Source: Pseudomonadota bacterium (GTDB lineage: Bacteria; Pseudomonadota; Alphaproteobacteria; Micropepsales; Micropepsaceae). From it: DNA of 64,000 nt. Under the pieces are notes generated by a model. It worked only from the letters and a program-made list of their open reading frames with translations, was not told where the DNA came from and searched no databases. The translations under genes and the position numbers were made by a program. Positions 27,480 to 37,203 of this stretch are shown piece by piece. The DNA lies in NCBI GenBank assembly GCA_016201105.1, contig JACQDN010000022.1:58898-122897 (forward strand), written 5' to 3'. Positions within the stretch are counted from its first letter, which is position 1. The number at the start of each line of letters is the position of its first letter.

Positions 27480-28658
27480 TCAGCGTACGAAGACGCGTAC
27501 TTCGCTCGCCCCGATCGACGGATCGGTGGCGGACGAAATCGCAAGGCGCGTCGCCGGCACGCCCATGTCCGTCATCGAACGGAACACTTCCTGGGCATGA
27601 CGCTTGGCGCTTGTTTGCGCCAGTTGGACGGCCGCGGCGGTGCCGCGTGTCGGCGAAACGGCGACGACGTCGAAGCCCGCGCTCGGGCGGCTCTGCAGCG
27701 CCTGTGCCAGCGCCGTGTAGAGAATCTGCTGATATTCGACGCCGGCACGATCGAACTTGATCGTCACAAGGGGCGTCGAGCCGAGGCCCGGACCGTAAGC
27801 GCCCGGCGGCGTGGTAGCGGATGCCATCATCACATTGCCGAGTTCGCCGCCATAGAGTTCGCCGTTCTTGATGGCGGCGGCGAGCGTGGTCAGGTTCGCG
27901 CGCTCATTGGCGACATAGGCGGTCTGGCGCTGCACATCGCTCGAAACGTCCGTCAGCAATTTGTCGATCAGGACGATCGTCTGATTGGTTTCGTCTTGCA
28001 GCACCGACAATTGGCGATGATCTTCGTCAACCGCGCCCGAAACGTTGAACGTCGCCTGGATGGTGTCGAGCGCGTAATGCGCGCTGGAGGAATCGCCGGT
28101 GATGTCGGTGCCGGCGGCCGTGAGGCCATTGATGTTCGTCGTCAGCTGATCGAGCGCGCTTTGGGCGGTATTCCATTGCGCCACCAGTTCGGGATTGCCG
28201 CGGGTGGTGCCCATCTGCAGGCGCTGGGTAATCTGCGCCTTGGCTTCGTGGTAGGTGCCCGCATAGGCCGCGGCGGCGGAGCGCAAGGATGCCAATTGAT
28301 CGGCATTGGAGACAATCTTGCTCTGCAAGGTGCTCACGTCGTTGCGCAGCTGCTGGATTTTGCGGTTGACGGCGGTGCCGGTGTCGCTGCCGGCTTCGAT
28401 GCCAATCGGCGTGATGGTTGTGCTGGTGCCGGTCGTGACCGGAACCACGGCGCCGGGCAACGTGCCGGGAAGTGTACCGGGCAGCTGAGATTGGTCGGTT
28501 GTCGGTTGCGTTGTATCGGCGGCGACCGGTTGGCTATCCGACCCGAACAGCGCGTCGTCGACGCTGCCGCAGCCCGAGAGCCATGGCGCAAATGCGAGCG
28601 CCGCGACCACGAAAGCCGTGATGCGCTTGTCGCCCGCCGCTGACCGAATATGCCGCAT
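27480..28658 (-). CDS. Predicted lipoprotein with coiled coil and OmpA-like C-terminus
   Basis: A 392-residue exported protein that I do not recognise by name. A signal peptide ending in a lipobox (APWLSGCGS) predicts a lipid-anchored Cys near residue 30. A low-complexity linker (PGTLPGTLPGAVVP) follows, then a helical, Gln/Ala-rich coiled coil (about 85-270). The C-terminal 110 residues (LVTIKFDRAGVEYQQILYTAL ... VRVFVR) look like an OmpA-type fold but lack a clear full peptidoglycan-binding motif. The function is unknown; cell-envelope location is inferred. Confidence 0.72.
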   Translation of the reverse strand: MRHIRSAAGDKRITAFVVAALAFAPWLSGCGSVDDALFGSDSQPVAADTTQPTTDQSQLPGTLPGTLPGAVVPVTTGTSTTITPIGIEAGSDTGTAVNRKIQQLRNDVSTLQSKIVSNADQLASLRSAAAAYAGTYHEAKAQITQRLQMGTTRGNPELVAQWNTAQSALDQLTTNINGLTAAGTDITGDSSSAHYALDTIQATFNVSGAVDEDHRQLSVLQDETNQTIVLIDKLLTDVSSDVQRQTAYVANERANLTTLAAAIKNGELYGGELGNVMMASATTPPGAYGPGLGSTPLVTIKFDRAGVEYQQILYTALAQALQSRPSAGFDVVAVSPTRGTAAAVQLAQTSAKRHAQEVFRSMTDMGVPATRLAISSATDPSIGASEVRVFVR

Positions 28659-28976
28659 GATTGCTCTCCGCTTTGGCGGAATGTTTCCGCCCGCCCCGTG
28701 GCACCGGTTCTATGGACCTTCCGGTCGCCAGTTACAGCCCGCCCGCACGGTTTTGAAGACGCACGCGGCTGGCTCGCAGTCTTAAACACGGCTCGCCCTG
28801 TGGACAAGAGCGCAAGCGGCTGCTTTCTGGGGGAAATTCTTTCGTAGTTGACGCAGCTTATGCCGATTGAGGCCTCTCGTCTTGCCGTGCCGGTTGTAAC
28901 CCTCCGGACAGGCTCATTTTCCCCCGAAATCGGCTTGCAACGACGCCGGGTGCTGCGTAGTTTCCCCGCCCCGCGG
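28659..28976. other. Intergenic region before tRNA-Arg
   Basis: I see no gene in these 318 bases. Short open frames extend through the tRNA and have no family features. A possible promoter for the tRNA is TTGCAA (28935-28940), 17 bases, TAGTTT (28958-28963); it is weak evidence. Confidence 0.4.
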
Positions 28977-29053
28977 GCGCCCGTAGCTCAGCTGGATAGA
29001 GCACCAGACTACGAATCTGGGGGTCAGAGGTTCGAATCCTTTCGGGCGCGCCA
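28977..29053 (+). tRNA. tRNA-Arg (anticodon ACG)
   Basis: A 77-base cloverleaf. The acceptor gcgcccg (28977-28983) pairs with cgggcgc (29043-29049), followed by discriminator g and an encoded CCA. The D arm is gctcagctggatagagc. The anticodon stem cagac/gtctg-like (cagact-acg-aatctg) presents ACG, read as ICG after deamination. The T arm contains ggttcgaatcc. Confidence 0.97.
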
Positions 29054-29289
29054 CCCTTCGCAGCTTCGAGTGGCAGGCTACACTCCGTCTTGCTCCGGCA
29101 ATCGTTCGTGGCAGTGCGCAGCGGGCACACCCAACGCGGCAATGGATTGTGGACTGCAGCCCATCGGTGAGACACGTAATTCGGGGACAGTTGCGACCTA
29201 CGCTGCTAGCTGCAAGATGACCGCCGGTGCGGCGGTGGTGTATCGTCTTCAGCGATTTTCCAGCGCACCCGCCAATTTCGGACCGCCCC

Positions 29290-29859
29290 ATGTCGGCAAC
29301 CACAATCCTGCTCATCGTTCTTGGCCTTGTGCTTCTCTATGTTGTCTTCGTGTTCAACCGCCTGGTGGCGCTGCGACAGGCTTGGAAGCGCGCCTTCGCC
29401 GACATCGACGTGCAGCTGAAACTGCGCCACGACCTCATCCCCAACCTGGCCGAGACGGTCAAAGGCTATGCCGCGCATGAAAGCGGCGTCTTCACGCAGG
29501 TGGCGCAAGCTCGCGCCGCGGCCGTACGCGCCAGCGGTGTCGCGGAGAAGAGCGCGGCGGAGGGAGCACTCTCGGGCGCGCTGATGAACCTGATGGCGGT
29601 CGCTGAAAACTATCCGCAGCTCAAGGCGAGCGACAACTTCCTCCGGCTGCAGGACGAATTGGGCGACGTGGAAAACAAGATCGCCGCGTCGCGTAGATTC
29701 CTCAACAGCGCGGCGGCGGAATACAACACCGCGGCCCAGCAGTTTCCGGCCGTGCTGTTTGCGGGAGCGCTGGGCTTCGCGCCGGCGCAGATGTTCGAGA
29801 TGACGCCTGCGGAATCCGCCGAGGCCAAGGAGCCTCCGAAACTCGCCTTCGGCCCGTGA
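29290..29859 (+). CDS. lemA: LemA family protein
   Basis: A 189-residue LemA. A single N-terminal membrane helix (ILLIVLGLVLLYVVFVFNRLVAL) is followed by the family signature QAWKRAFADIDVQLKLRHDLIPNL and long helices (VENKIAASRRFLNSAAAEYN). The ATG 29290 begins the conserved hydrophobic helix. It precedes an M48 membrane peptidase with 33 bases between, a frequent pairing whose joint role is thought to be envelope maintenance. Confidence 0.93.
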   Translation: MSATTILLIVLGLVLLYVVFVFNRLVALRQAWKRAFADIDVQLKLRHDLIPNLAETVKGYAAHESGVFTQVAQARAAAVRASGVAEKSAAEGALSGALMNLMAVAENYPQLKASDNFLRLQDELGDVENKIAASRRFLNSAAAEYNTAAQQFPAVLFAGALGFAPAQMFEMTPAESAEAKEPPKLAFGP

Positions 29860-29892
29860 GCGTCCGATAACATTGAGCGCCCGATAACATCG

Positions 29893-30987
29893 ATGACAGC
29901 CCCCGCGCCGCTCGGCCTTTCCACCTATCGCTGGAACAACAATCTCAAGTCGACGGTGCTGCTGCTCGCCTTCCCGTTCCTGCTGCTTTTGCTGGTGGGG
30001 GGAATTTTCTTCTTTTTCGGATTGCTGATGCGCGCCGGCGGCGGCGCAAACGCCTACGATCGTTTTGCGGCTTTCGAAATGTTCGACCTGCAGCCGGTAT
30101 TGGGGAGCGCAAGCCCGTTCGATCTGGCGCTTTCCGCCGTCTATGCCTGGTGGCCGATCGTGTTCGGTGTCGCCGCCGTCTGGGTCCTCATCGGTTACTT
30201 CTTCAACGATGCGATCATCCATATGGCCACCGGCGCCAAGCCCGTGACACGCCAGGAGCAGCCTGAGCTCTACAACCTGCTGGAAAATCTCTGCATCTCG
30301 CGGGGCCTTAAGACGCCGAACCTCTACGTCATCCAGAGCGATGCTCTGAATGCTTATGCCAGCGGGATTGACGAGAAGAGCTATGCCATCACGGTGACGA
30401 GCGGGCTGCTCGCCACGTTGAACAAAGATGAGTTGGAAGCAGTGCTCGGCCACGAACTGACGCACATCATGGACCGCGATTGCCGGCTGCTTATCGTCAC
30501 CATCGTCTTCACCGGCATGATCTCCTTTATGGCGCAGATGATGTGGCGGAGCCTGCGCTTTGCATCCTTCCGCGCGCGGGGGAAGGGTGCCGGCGGCGTC
30601 GCCATCCTGATGCTGATCGCCGCCGTCATGCTGTTCGTCGGCTATGTGCTGGCGTTGATCCTGCGGCTCGCTCTTTCGCGGCGGCGCGAGCTCCTGGCCG
30701 ATGCGGGGTCGGTCGATCTCACCAAGAATCCGGGGGCCCTGATCAGCGCGTTGCGCAAGATCTCCGTCAATCCGGAAATCGCTCATGTGCCGACGGAAGT
30801 GCGCCAGATGTTCATCGAGAACGCGCCGTCGGCTTTCGATCTGGGCGGGCTCTTCGCCACCCATCCCCCGATAGAAGAACGCATTCGCATTCTCGAGCGT
30901 CTCGGCGGCCTGCCCGACGACGCATCCGGCGCGGCGGCAGCCGCGCCACCTCAAACGCAGAGCGCACCGAAATCGCCCTGGGCTTGA
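29893..30987 (+). CDS. M48 family membrane metallopeptidase (HtpX-like)
   Basis: A 364-residue membrane zinc peptidase. N-terminal helices (LLLAFPFLLLLLVGGIFFFF and WWPIVFGVAAVWVLIGYFF) precede the catalytic domain with HExxH in AVLGHELTHIMDRD. The distal metal ligand Glu lies in SRRRELLADAGSV, and further membrane helices lie between (VAILMLIAAVMLFVGYVLAL). The C-terminus has FATHPPIEERIRIL, the usual end of HtpX-like enzymes, plus an Ala/Pro tail. It is probably co-expressed with lemA for membrane protein quality control. Confidence 0.93.
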   Translation: MTAPAPLGLSTYRWNNNLKSTVLLLAFPFLLLLLVGGIFFFFGLLMRAGGGANAYDRFAAFEMFDLQPVLGSASPFDLALSAVYAWWPIVFGVAAVWVLIGYFFNDAIIHMATGAKPVTRQEQPELYNLLENLCISRGLKTPNLYVIQSDALNAYASGIDEKSYAITVTSGLLATLNKDELEAVLGHELTHIMDRDCRLLIVTIVFTGMISFMAQMMWRSLRFASFRARGKGAGGVAILMLIAAVMLFVGYVLALILRLALSRRRELLADAGSVDLTKNPGALISALRKISVNPEIAHVPTEVRQMFIENAPSAFDLGGLFATHPPIEERIRILERLGGLPDDASGAAAAAPPQTQSAPKSPWA

Positions 30988-31119
30988 GCCAAAGACACCC
31001 AAACACCCAGTTGATCGTTTCACGGGATGCGGGTTACGGCGACATATTCAGAGTTCCCAATCTGTATCGAACGCGCTGTTCAACGCAAAGCAAGTTTGGG
31101 AATTCTGTAAACTGTCGAC

Positions 31120-32480
31120 GTATCCTTTCCGACCGCGACTTGCAGGGTCAGGTGAACGGCACGCTGGCGCGCCGCTCGCCGGGTTCCACACTCAAGCCCT
31201 TCATTTACGCGCTGGGGTTCGATCAAGGCGTGCTGCATCCGCAGACCGTATTGCGAGACGTGCCGACCTCGTTCGGTCCCTACACGCCGGAAAATTTCGA
31301 TGGGAAATTCCTCGGCCCCATCACGGCGACCGATGCGCTCAATCGCAGCCGCAATATTCCGGCCGTTTGGGTGGCTTCGCAGCTGCATTCGCCCGATCTC
31401 TATCAATTCCTCCAGGAAGCCGGCATCAGCCACATGGCGAGCGAAGAGCACTACGGCCTCGCGCTGGTGCTCGGCGGCGGCGAAGTGAGCATGCAGGAGC
31501 TCGCGAGCCTCTACGCCTTGCTCGTCAATCGCGGCGTGCTGAAGCCGCTGCGGTTGAATGCAAACGATCCGCAGAGCGCGGGAACGCGTCTTCTCAGTGC
31601 CGAAGCAAGCTTCATGGTGATGGACATGCTGCGCCAGCACGAGCGCCCCGATGAAGCCACCGGCGCGCAGCCTGCTCAGGTACCGCTCTATTGGAAAACC
31701 GGCACGTCGTGGTCGTTTCGTGACGCGTGGACGGCGGGAAGTTTCGGACCCTATGTGCTCGTCGTCTGGGTCGGCAACTTCGACGGCTCGGGCAATCCCG
31801 CTTTCGTCGGCGTCGATGCCGCGGCGCCCTTGTTCTTTCAGATTGTCGACGCAATCGAAGCGGAGCATCGCGGCCTCGTCGATCGTTCCAGGCGCCCGCC
31901 GCCCGGCGTTGCGCGTGTGGAGATCTGCCTTGCCAGCGGCGCGCTTCCCAACCAGTGGTGCCCGCAGAAAGGCACGACCTGGTTCATTCCCGGAAAATCT
32001 CCCATTCGCGCCAGCGACGTGCACCGCCCCATCATGATCGACGACGCGACCGGCCTTCCCGCCTGTCCGCCCTATGCGGGCAAGCGCGTGCATCAGGAAG
32101 TTTTCGAATTCTGGTCGTCCGACCTGCAACAGGTGTTCATCGACGCGGGAATTCCCCGCCGCAAGCCGCCGCAAAATCCCGATTGCACGGATGCGGGCGC
32201 GCTGGAAGGCGCCGCGCCGCACATCACCTCACCCCTGCGCGGCAGTGCCTATGTCATGCGCTTGCAGCAGCTCGATCGTCAGCGCATCGCCTTCAATGCC
32301 ACCGCCGATGCCGATTCACGCACGCTCTACTGGTTCGTCGACGACGCTTTTGTGGGGATGAGTTCGCCGGACCGGCCGCTCTACTGGCAGCCTCCCATGG
32401 CAGGCACCTTTCGGGTGCGCACGGTCGACGACCGCGGCCGCAGCGACGAGCGTCCGCTGGACGTTCGGCTTGTGGAGTGA
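31120..32480 (+). pseudogene. pbpC: 5'-truncated pbpC (penicillin-binding protein 1C)
   Basis: The C-terminal part of PBP1C. Homology begins abruptly at LSDRDLQGQVNG and includes the transpeptidase SxxK motif (ARRSPGSTLKPFIYAL), SRNIPAVWV, the KTG box (YWKTGTSWSFRDAW) and the C-terminal BiPBP domain (ITSPLRGSAYVM ... to VRTVDDRGRSDERP). The signal anchor and whole transglycosylase domain, normally about 300 residues, are missing. The M48 gene ends 130 bases upstream with unrelated DNA between. No good start or ribosome binding site is seen. It is a deletion remnant or a mis-joined contig. Confidence 0.82.
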
Positions 32481-32501
32481 AGTGGCTGCAGCCGTAATTT
32501 T

Positions 32502-32742
32502 CACCTCCCCCTTGCCGCCTTCGCTGAAAGCTACGGCGCGCCTTGAGTTCGCTCCTGCCGCGCCGAAGCGAAGCGGAGGCGGGCGGGAGGTCGACAAATC
32601 CCGAGCGCAGCGAAGGATTTTCGGGTGGGGGGAAGCGGTGAAGCGTCCTCTCGCTAGAAATGCGGGTAAGTAGAGCATCGATGCTTCCCCCCACCCGAAA
32701 TTTGCGTTCCGCAAATTTCGGCCTCCCCGCAAGGGGGAGGCG
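32502..32742. repeat. Palindromic repeat, family A, copy 8 with nested insert
   Basis: The outer arms are cacctcccccttg and its mirror caagggggaggcg, with the internal hairpin aaatttgcgttccgcaaattt. The left half-unit is split at about 32515-32585 by another sequence (ccgccttcgctgaaagctac ... gaagcgaagcggaggcgg) like that inside copy 4. It lies between pbpC and the bioA stop. Confidence 0.82.
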
Positions 32743-32759
32743 AAAGGGGAAAAACGATT

Positions 32760-34037
32760 CTATCCGTATCCGGATTCCTCTAGAACCTCGCGAATGACAC
32801 GCGTGAGCGTCGTCAGGTCCTCTTCCCCTATCGTCAGCGCCGGGGTGAGATAGACGGTGTTGCGGAAGGGGCGCACCCAGACGCCGGCTTCGACGAAGCG
32901 GCGCTTCAACTCATTGAGATTGGCGATGCGGTCGAGTTCGACGACCCCGATGGCGCCGCGCACGCGGACATCCTTCACGCCCTTGTAGCCAAGACACGGG
33001 CCCAGTCCTTTTGTCATCGCTTTGCCGATTTCCGCGGCTTGCAGCAGGCGCGGTTCGCGTTCGAACAGATCGAGCGACGCATTGGCCGCCGCGCAGCCGA
33101 GCGCATTGCCCATGAAAGTGGGGCCATGCATGAGGGCTGCCGCGGAATCGTCGGACCAAAAAGCCTCGAAGATCTTCTGGCTGGCGATGGTTGCGGCAAG
33201 CGGCAGTGTGCCGCCCGTCAATCCTTTGCCGAGCGTGATGATATCGGGCGTCACCTGGGCGGCTTCGAGCGCAAACATCTGCGCGGTGCGCCCGAAACCG
33301 GTGAAGATTTCATCGAAGATGAGAAGCAGATCGTACTTGTCCGCGGCCCGTCTCAACCGTTTGAGCACATGCTCGTCGTGAAACAGCATGCCGCCCGCAC
33401 CTTGCACCAAAGGCTCGACGAGAATTCCCGCGATCTCGCCGGCATGGCGTTCCAGAAAACGGTTCAACGAAGTGTCGGATTCTTCGTCGCGCGGCAAGTC
33501 GATCACATGATGTTCGGGAAGCATGCCGGCAAAGAGCGCATGCATGCCTTCTTCGGGATCGCACACCGCCATGGTGGCGATGGTGTCGCCGTGATAGCCG
33601 CCTTTGAAGGCGAGAAACTTGGTGCGGCCGCGAACGCCCTGGTTGAGCCAATGTTGCGTCGCCATCTTCATGGCGACTTCCACGGCGACAGATCCGGAAT
33701 CCGAAAAGAACACGCGGCTGAGTGGCTCGGGCAGAAGCGCGCAGAGCCGCGCTGCGAGGCTGAGCGCCTGCTCATGCACAAGTCCGCCCAGCATCACATG
33801 CGGAAGACGCTCAAGCTGGCGCTGCACCGCCTCGCGAATGTGGGGGTGGTTGTAGCCGTGGCAGGCCGTCCACCACGACGCGATGCCGTCGACCAATTCG
33901 CGTCCATCGGCAAGGATGATTCGCGTGCCTTGCGTGCGCGCCACCGCGAGCGGCGGCGGCGTCGTCTTCATCTGCGTGTAGGGCAGCCAGATGTGCGCAA
34001 ACCCGCGCTCGAACCACTCCGGTTTTTCGGCCGCCAT
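32760..34037 (-). CDS. bioA: Adenosylmethionine-8-amino-7-oxononanoate aminotransferase
   Basis: A 425-residue PLP enzyme that converts KAPA to DAPA using SAM as amino donor. It begins FAHIWLPYTQMKTTPPPL and has the BioA-specific GIASWWTACHGYNHP, VFFSDSGSVAVEVAMKMA and YHGDT. The PLP region is LLIFDEIFTGFGRT and the Schiff-base lysine lies in ITLGKGLTGG, then MHGPTFMGNALGCAAA. It is the second gene of the leftward bioBA operon, starting 20 bases after the bioB stop. Confidence 0.97.
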   Translation of the reverse strand: MAAEKPEWFERGFAHIWLPYTQMKTTPPPLAVARTQGTRIILADGRELVDGIASWWTACHGYNHPHIREAVQRQLERLPHVMLGGLVHEQALSLAARLCALLPEPLSRVFFSDSGSVAVEVAMKMATQHWLNQGVRGRTKFLAFKGGYHGDTIATMAVCDPEEGMHALFAGMLPEHHVIDLPRDEESDTSLNRFLERHAGEIAGILVEPLVQGAGGMLFHDEHVLKRLRRAADKYDLLLIFDEIFTGFGRTAQMFALEAAQVTPDIITLGKGLTGGTLPLAATIASQKIFEAFWSDDSAAALMHGPTFMGNALGCAAANASLDLFEREPRLLQAAEIGKAMTKGLGPCLGYKGVKDVRVRGAIGVVELDRIANLNELKRRFVEAGVWVRPFRNTVYLTPALTIGEEDLTTLTRVIREVLEESGYG

Positions 34038-34056
34038 TGCCAGATCGATATCGGGG

Positions 34057-35037
34057 CTAGAGCGGCATCGGGCGCAGGCCGAGCTTGTCGAACAGATTGC
34101 GATCGTGGCGCTGGCTGGGATTGGCGGTGGTCAGAAGTTTTTCGCCCACGAAGATGGAATTGGCGCCGGCCAGGAAGCAGAGCGCCTGTGTCTCATCGCT
34201 CATGTGATCGCGCCCCGCCGCCAGCCGCACCATCGATTTGGGCATGGTGATCCGCGCCACCGCGATGGTGCGCACGAAATCGATGGCGTCGAGCGGCGCG
34301 CTCTCGCCGAGCTTGGTGCCTTCGATGCGCATCAGCATGTTGATCGGTACGCTTTCGGGATGAGCGGGGAGTGTCGCGAGCGCATGGATCATGCCGACGC
34401 GATCCTCCGCCGTTTCGCTCATCCCCACGATGCCGCCGCAGCAGACGTGAATGCCGGCATTGCGCACATGATCGAGTGTCTCAAGACGGTCCTCGTACGT
34501 CCGCGTCGTGATGATCTGCTGATAGTACTCGGGCGAGGTGTCGAGGTTGTGATTGTAATAGTCGAGCCCGGAATCCTTCAGGCGCGCGGCCTGTGGCGCC
34601 GTCAGCATGCCAAGCGTCACGCAGGTTTCGAGCCCCAGCGCCTTCACGCCGGAGACCATCTCACAGACCGCGTCCAGATCCTTGTCCTTGGGCGAGCGCC
34701 AGGCAGCACCCATGCAGAAGCGCGTGGCACCGCCGTCTTTGGCGCGCTTGGCGTCTGCCAGCACGCTCTCGGTGTCCATCAGTTTGTTCGCCTTGAGCCC
34801 CGTCTCGTGAAAGGCGCTCTGCGAGCAATAGCCGCAATCCTCCGGGCAGCCGCCGGTCTTGATGGAGAGAAGCGTGGAGACCTGCACTTCGCTCGCGTCG
34901 AAATTCGCCCGGTGAATGCCTTGCGCGCGGAAGATCAACTCCGCAAAAGGCAAGGCGAACAGCGCGCGGATCTCCTCGCGTGTCCAATCGCTGCGCGGGT
35001 GATGATCGAAGGCTGTGTCGGATGCGGGGGCGTTCAT
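34057..35037 (-). CDS. bioB: Biotin synthase
   Basis: A 326-residue radical SAM enzyme inserting sulfur into dethiobiotin. The radical-SAM cluster motif is [13 protein letters not shown]. It also has [35 protein letters not shown] and the C-terminal Arg-containing [15 protein letters not shown] that binds the [2Fe-2S] cluster. The start is placed at the ATG at 35037, which matches homologues; an in-frame extension upstream would run into the opposite bioF. bioB and bioF diverge with about 100 bases between. Confidence 0.97.
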   Translation of the reverse strand: MNAPASDTAFDHHPRSDWTREEIRALFALPFAELIFRAQGIHRANFDASEVQVSTLLSIKTGGCPEDCGYCSQSAFHETGLKANKLMDTESVLADAKRAKDGGATRFCMGAAWRSPKDKDLDAVCEMVSGVKALGLETCVTLGMLTAPQAARLKDSGLDYYNHNLDTSPEYYQQIITTRTYEDRLETLDHVRNAGIHVCCGGIVGMSETAEDRVGMIHALATLPAHPESVPINMLMRIEGTKLGESAPLDAIDFVRTIAVARITMPKSMVRLAAGRDHMSDETQALCFLAGANSIFVGEKLLTTANPSQRHDRNLFDKLGLRPMPL

Positions 35038-35090
35038 GGCTGAGCCTGGCGTTGTGGGACGGCGGGGAAAGCTCTTATATCGAGGGCTTG

Positions 35091-35124
35091 CCGACCCGCA
35101 AACCGGGCCGACCCGCAAACCGGA
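35091..35124. repeat. 17-bp tandem duplication between bioB and bioF
   Basis: ccgacccgcaaaccggg (35091-35107) is followed directly by ccgacccgcaaaccgga (35108-35124). It lies between the two divergent biotin operons, 17 bases before the bioF ATG, so it falls in the bioF leader or promoter. Confidence 0.85.
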
Positions 35125-35140
35125 AAGTCGTTGCCGCCCA

Positions 35141-36301
35141 ATGTCTTCGCTCGATGAATTTGCCAAAGCCAAACTGGAGAATCTGGACGTCCAGCATCTG
35201 AGGCGCACGCTGGTCGAAACGGTGCGCGAAGACGGCGTTTGGGTGACCCGGGGAACGCGGCGTTATCTTTCCTTCTCCTGCAACGACTATCTCAATCTGA
35301 CGCATCATCCCAAAGTGAAAGCGGCGGCGATAGCGGCGATCGAGAGATACGGCGCGGGCGCCGGAGCTTCCCGGCTCGTCACCGGCAACCATCCGCTTCT
35401 GGAGGATCTCGAGCGCCGGCTGGCGCGGCTCAAGGGGACCGAGGCGGCTTGCGTGTTCGGCTCCGGTTATTTGGCCAACGCCGGCATTGTTCCAGCTCTG
35501 ATTGGTGCTGAGGATATCTTGCTCATCGATGCGCTGTCGCATGCCTGCCTGTTCGCCGGCGCGCAGCTGTCGCAGGCGAAGACCGTCATATTCCGTCACA
35601 ACGACATGGCACATTTGCGCGAACTGCTGCGCGAGCATCGCGCGCGATATCGCCGTGCGCTCATCCTCACCGATGGTGTCTTCTCCATGGACGGCGATCT
35701 CGCACCGCTCGCGCGGCTGAGCGCGTTGGCAGCCGAGCATGATGCATCGCTGATGAGCGATGACGCGCACGGGCTCGGCGTGTTGGGCGAGGGCCGCGGC
35801 TCTGCCTATGCGAGCGGCGAGAAGCCGAACATCGATCTGCAGATGGGAACGCTCTCCAAGGCGCTGGGCTCCTATGGCGGCTATCTCTGCGCCTCGCAGG
35901 CGGTGGTCGATCTCGTCAAAACGCGCGCCCGCACGCTGATCTATTCTACCGGTCTTCCGCCGGCCAATGCCGCGGCCGCGCTCGCCGCCCTCGACCTCAT
36001 CGAGACCGATGCCGCGCTGTGCGCGCGGCCGCTGGCGAACGCGCGAAGCTTTACCCGCGCCGCCAACCTGCCGCTGGCCGAAAGCCCGATTGTGCCTATT
36101 CTGCTGGGCGATCCGGTTCTGGCGCTCGAAGCGCAATCGGTGCTGGAACGCGAAGGCTTTCTCGCCATCGCCATCCGCCCGCCCACCGTGCCCGCCGGCA
36201 CCGCGCGCCTCAGGCTCGCGTTCACGGCGGGTCATCCCGAAGACGAGATCGCGCGCATGGCGAAAATCGTGCGCGAGAAGATCCTGCCGCTGGCCGCATG
36301 A
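35141..36301 (+). CDS. bioF: 8-amino-7-oxononanoate synthase
   Basis: A 386-residue PLP-dependent KAPA synthase condensing pimeloyl-thioester and alanine. It has the signature [45 protein letters not shown], the Asp-His pair in [12 protein letters not shown] and the PLP lysine in [13 protein letters not shown]. The ATG 35141 begins at the conserved [12 protein letters not shown]. It is the first gene of the rightward bioFD operon. Confidence 0.97.
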   Translation: MSSLDEFAKAKLENLDVQHLRRTLVETVREDGVWVTRGTRRYLSFSCNDYLNLTHHPKVKAAAIAAIERYGAGAGASRLVTGNHPLLEDLERRLARLKGTEAACVFGSGYLANAGIVPALIGAEDILLIDALSHACLFAGAQLSQAKTVIFRHNDMAHLRELLREHRARYRRALILTDGVFSMDGDLAPLARLSALAAEHDASLMSDDAHGLGVLGEGRGSAYASGEKPNIDLQMGTLSKALGSYGGYLCASQAVVDLVKTRARTLIYSTGLPPANAAAALAALDLIETDAALCARPLANARSFTRAANLPLAESPIVPILLGDPVLALEAQSVLEREGFLAIAIRPPTVPAGTARLRLAFTAGHPEDEIARMAKIVREKILPLAA

Positions 36302-36993
36302 GCGCTTACTTCGTCACCGCCACCGGTACCGACATCGGCAAAACTTTCGTGACGGCTGGTCTCGTTCGTCATTTGCGCACGGCAGGAAAATCGGTCGCCG
36401 CGTTGAAACCGATCGTCAGCGGTTTCGACATGACAGAGGCGGCACTGAGTGATCCCGGCGTGTTGCTGCAAGCGCTTGGGGAGCCGGTGACGCCGCAATC
36501 GATTGCCAAGCTCTCGCCCTGGCGTTTCGAGGCACCGCTGTCGCCGGACATGGCCGCGGCGCGCGAGAACCGGACAATCGATTTCGCGGAGCTCGTGAAG
36601 TTTTGCCGAAACGAGATCACTGCGAGCGCAGGGACGCTTTTCCTCGAAGGTGTCGGCGGCGTGATGGTGCCGCTCGACGAGCGCCACACAGTTCTCGACT
36701 GGATGAGCGAACTTGGGCTTCCCGTCATTCTCGTCACCGGCAGCTATCTGGGAACGATCAGCCATACGCTGACGGCGCTGGAGGTTCTTCGCCGCCGCGG
36801 AATCGCCATCGCCTCGCTCGTGATCAACGAAAGTCCGCAAAGCGCGGCGCCACTCTCCGAAACCATCGAATCGATCAAACGCTTCGCGCCCGACTGTCCG
36901 ATCACGATGCTGTCACGGATGGTTCAGACTGGGCTAAGCGAAAAAGAGTTCGCCGATCTGTTGTGGATGCTGGAGCAACACGCATTCAGGTAG
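36298..36993 (+). CDS. bioD: Dethiobiotin synthetase
   Basis: A 231-residue ATP-dependent carboxylase making dethiobiotin from DAPA. It shows the P-loop variant VTATGTDIGKTFVTAGL, VAALKPIVSG (substrate Lys), FLEGVGGVMVPL and VTGSYLGTISHTLTALE. The start overlaps the bioF stop (ATGA). With bioA, bioB and bioF this completes the late biotin pathway; no bioZ, bioC or bioH is seen here, so pimeloyl supply is encoded elsewhere. Confidence 0.96.
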   Translation: MSAYFVTATGTDIGKTFVTAGLVRHLRTAGKSVAALKPIVSGFDMTEAALSDPGVLLQALGEPVTPQSIAKLSPWRFEAPLSPDMAAARENRTIDFAELVKFCRNEITASAGTLFLEGVGGVMVPLDERHTVLDWMSELGLPVILVTGSYLGTISHTLTALEVLRRRGIAIASLVINESPQSAAPLSETIESIKRFAPDCPITMLSRMVQTGLSEKEFADLLWMLEQHAFR

Positions 36994-37011
36994 GAATCGT
37001 CCTCCCACTTT

Positions 37012-37151
37012 CACCTCCCCCTTGCGGGGAGGTCGAAATTTGCGAAGCAAATTTCGGGTGGGGGGGAAGCGTCGAAGCATAGAACGCGAACAGCACTTCC
37101 CCCCAACCGAAAAATCCTTCGCTGCGCTCAAGATTTTTCGACCTCCCCGAG
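37012..37151. repeat. Palindromic repeat, family A, copy 9, right end truncated
   Basis: The left arm cacctcccccttgcggggag and hairpin aaatttgcgaagcaaattt are intact. The right half has aaaaatccttcgctgcgctcaagattttt, but the outer arm stops after acctccccgagg, so the final stem is incomplete. It lies between bioD and the methyltransferase gene. Confidence 0.85.
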
Positions 37152-37203
37152 GCCCGCCAATCCGTCGCCCGCAAGTTGGTCGAATTGTTGTAGGCTCCGG
37201 GCC

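Noticed and set aside
28848..29480. An open frame running through the tRNA-Arg gene
   Set aside because: Its central residues are simply the translated tRNA, a well-known artefact; no domain is present.
35038..35140. A BioR operator between bioB and bioF
   Set aside because: Only a partial cttatatcgag near 35072 was found, not the palindromic TTATnnATAA-type site.
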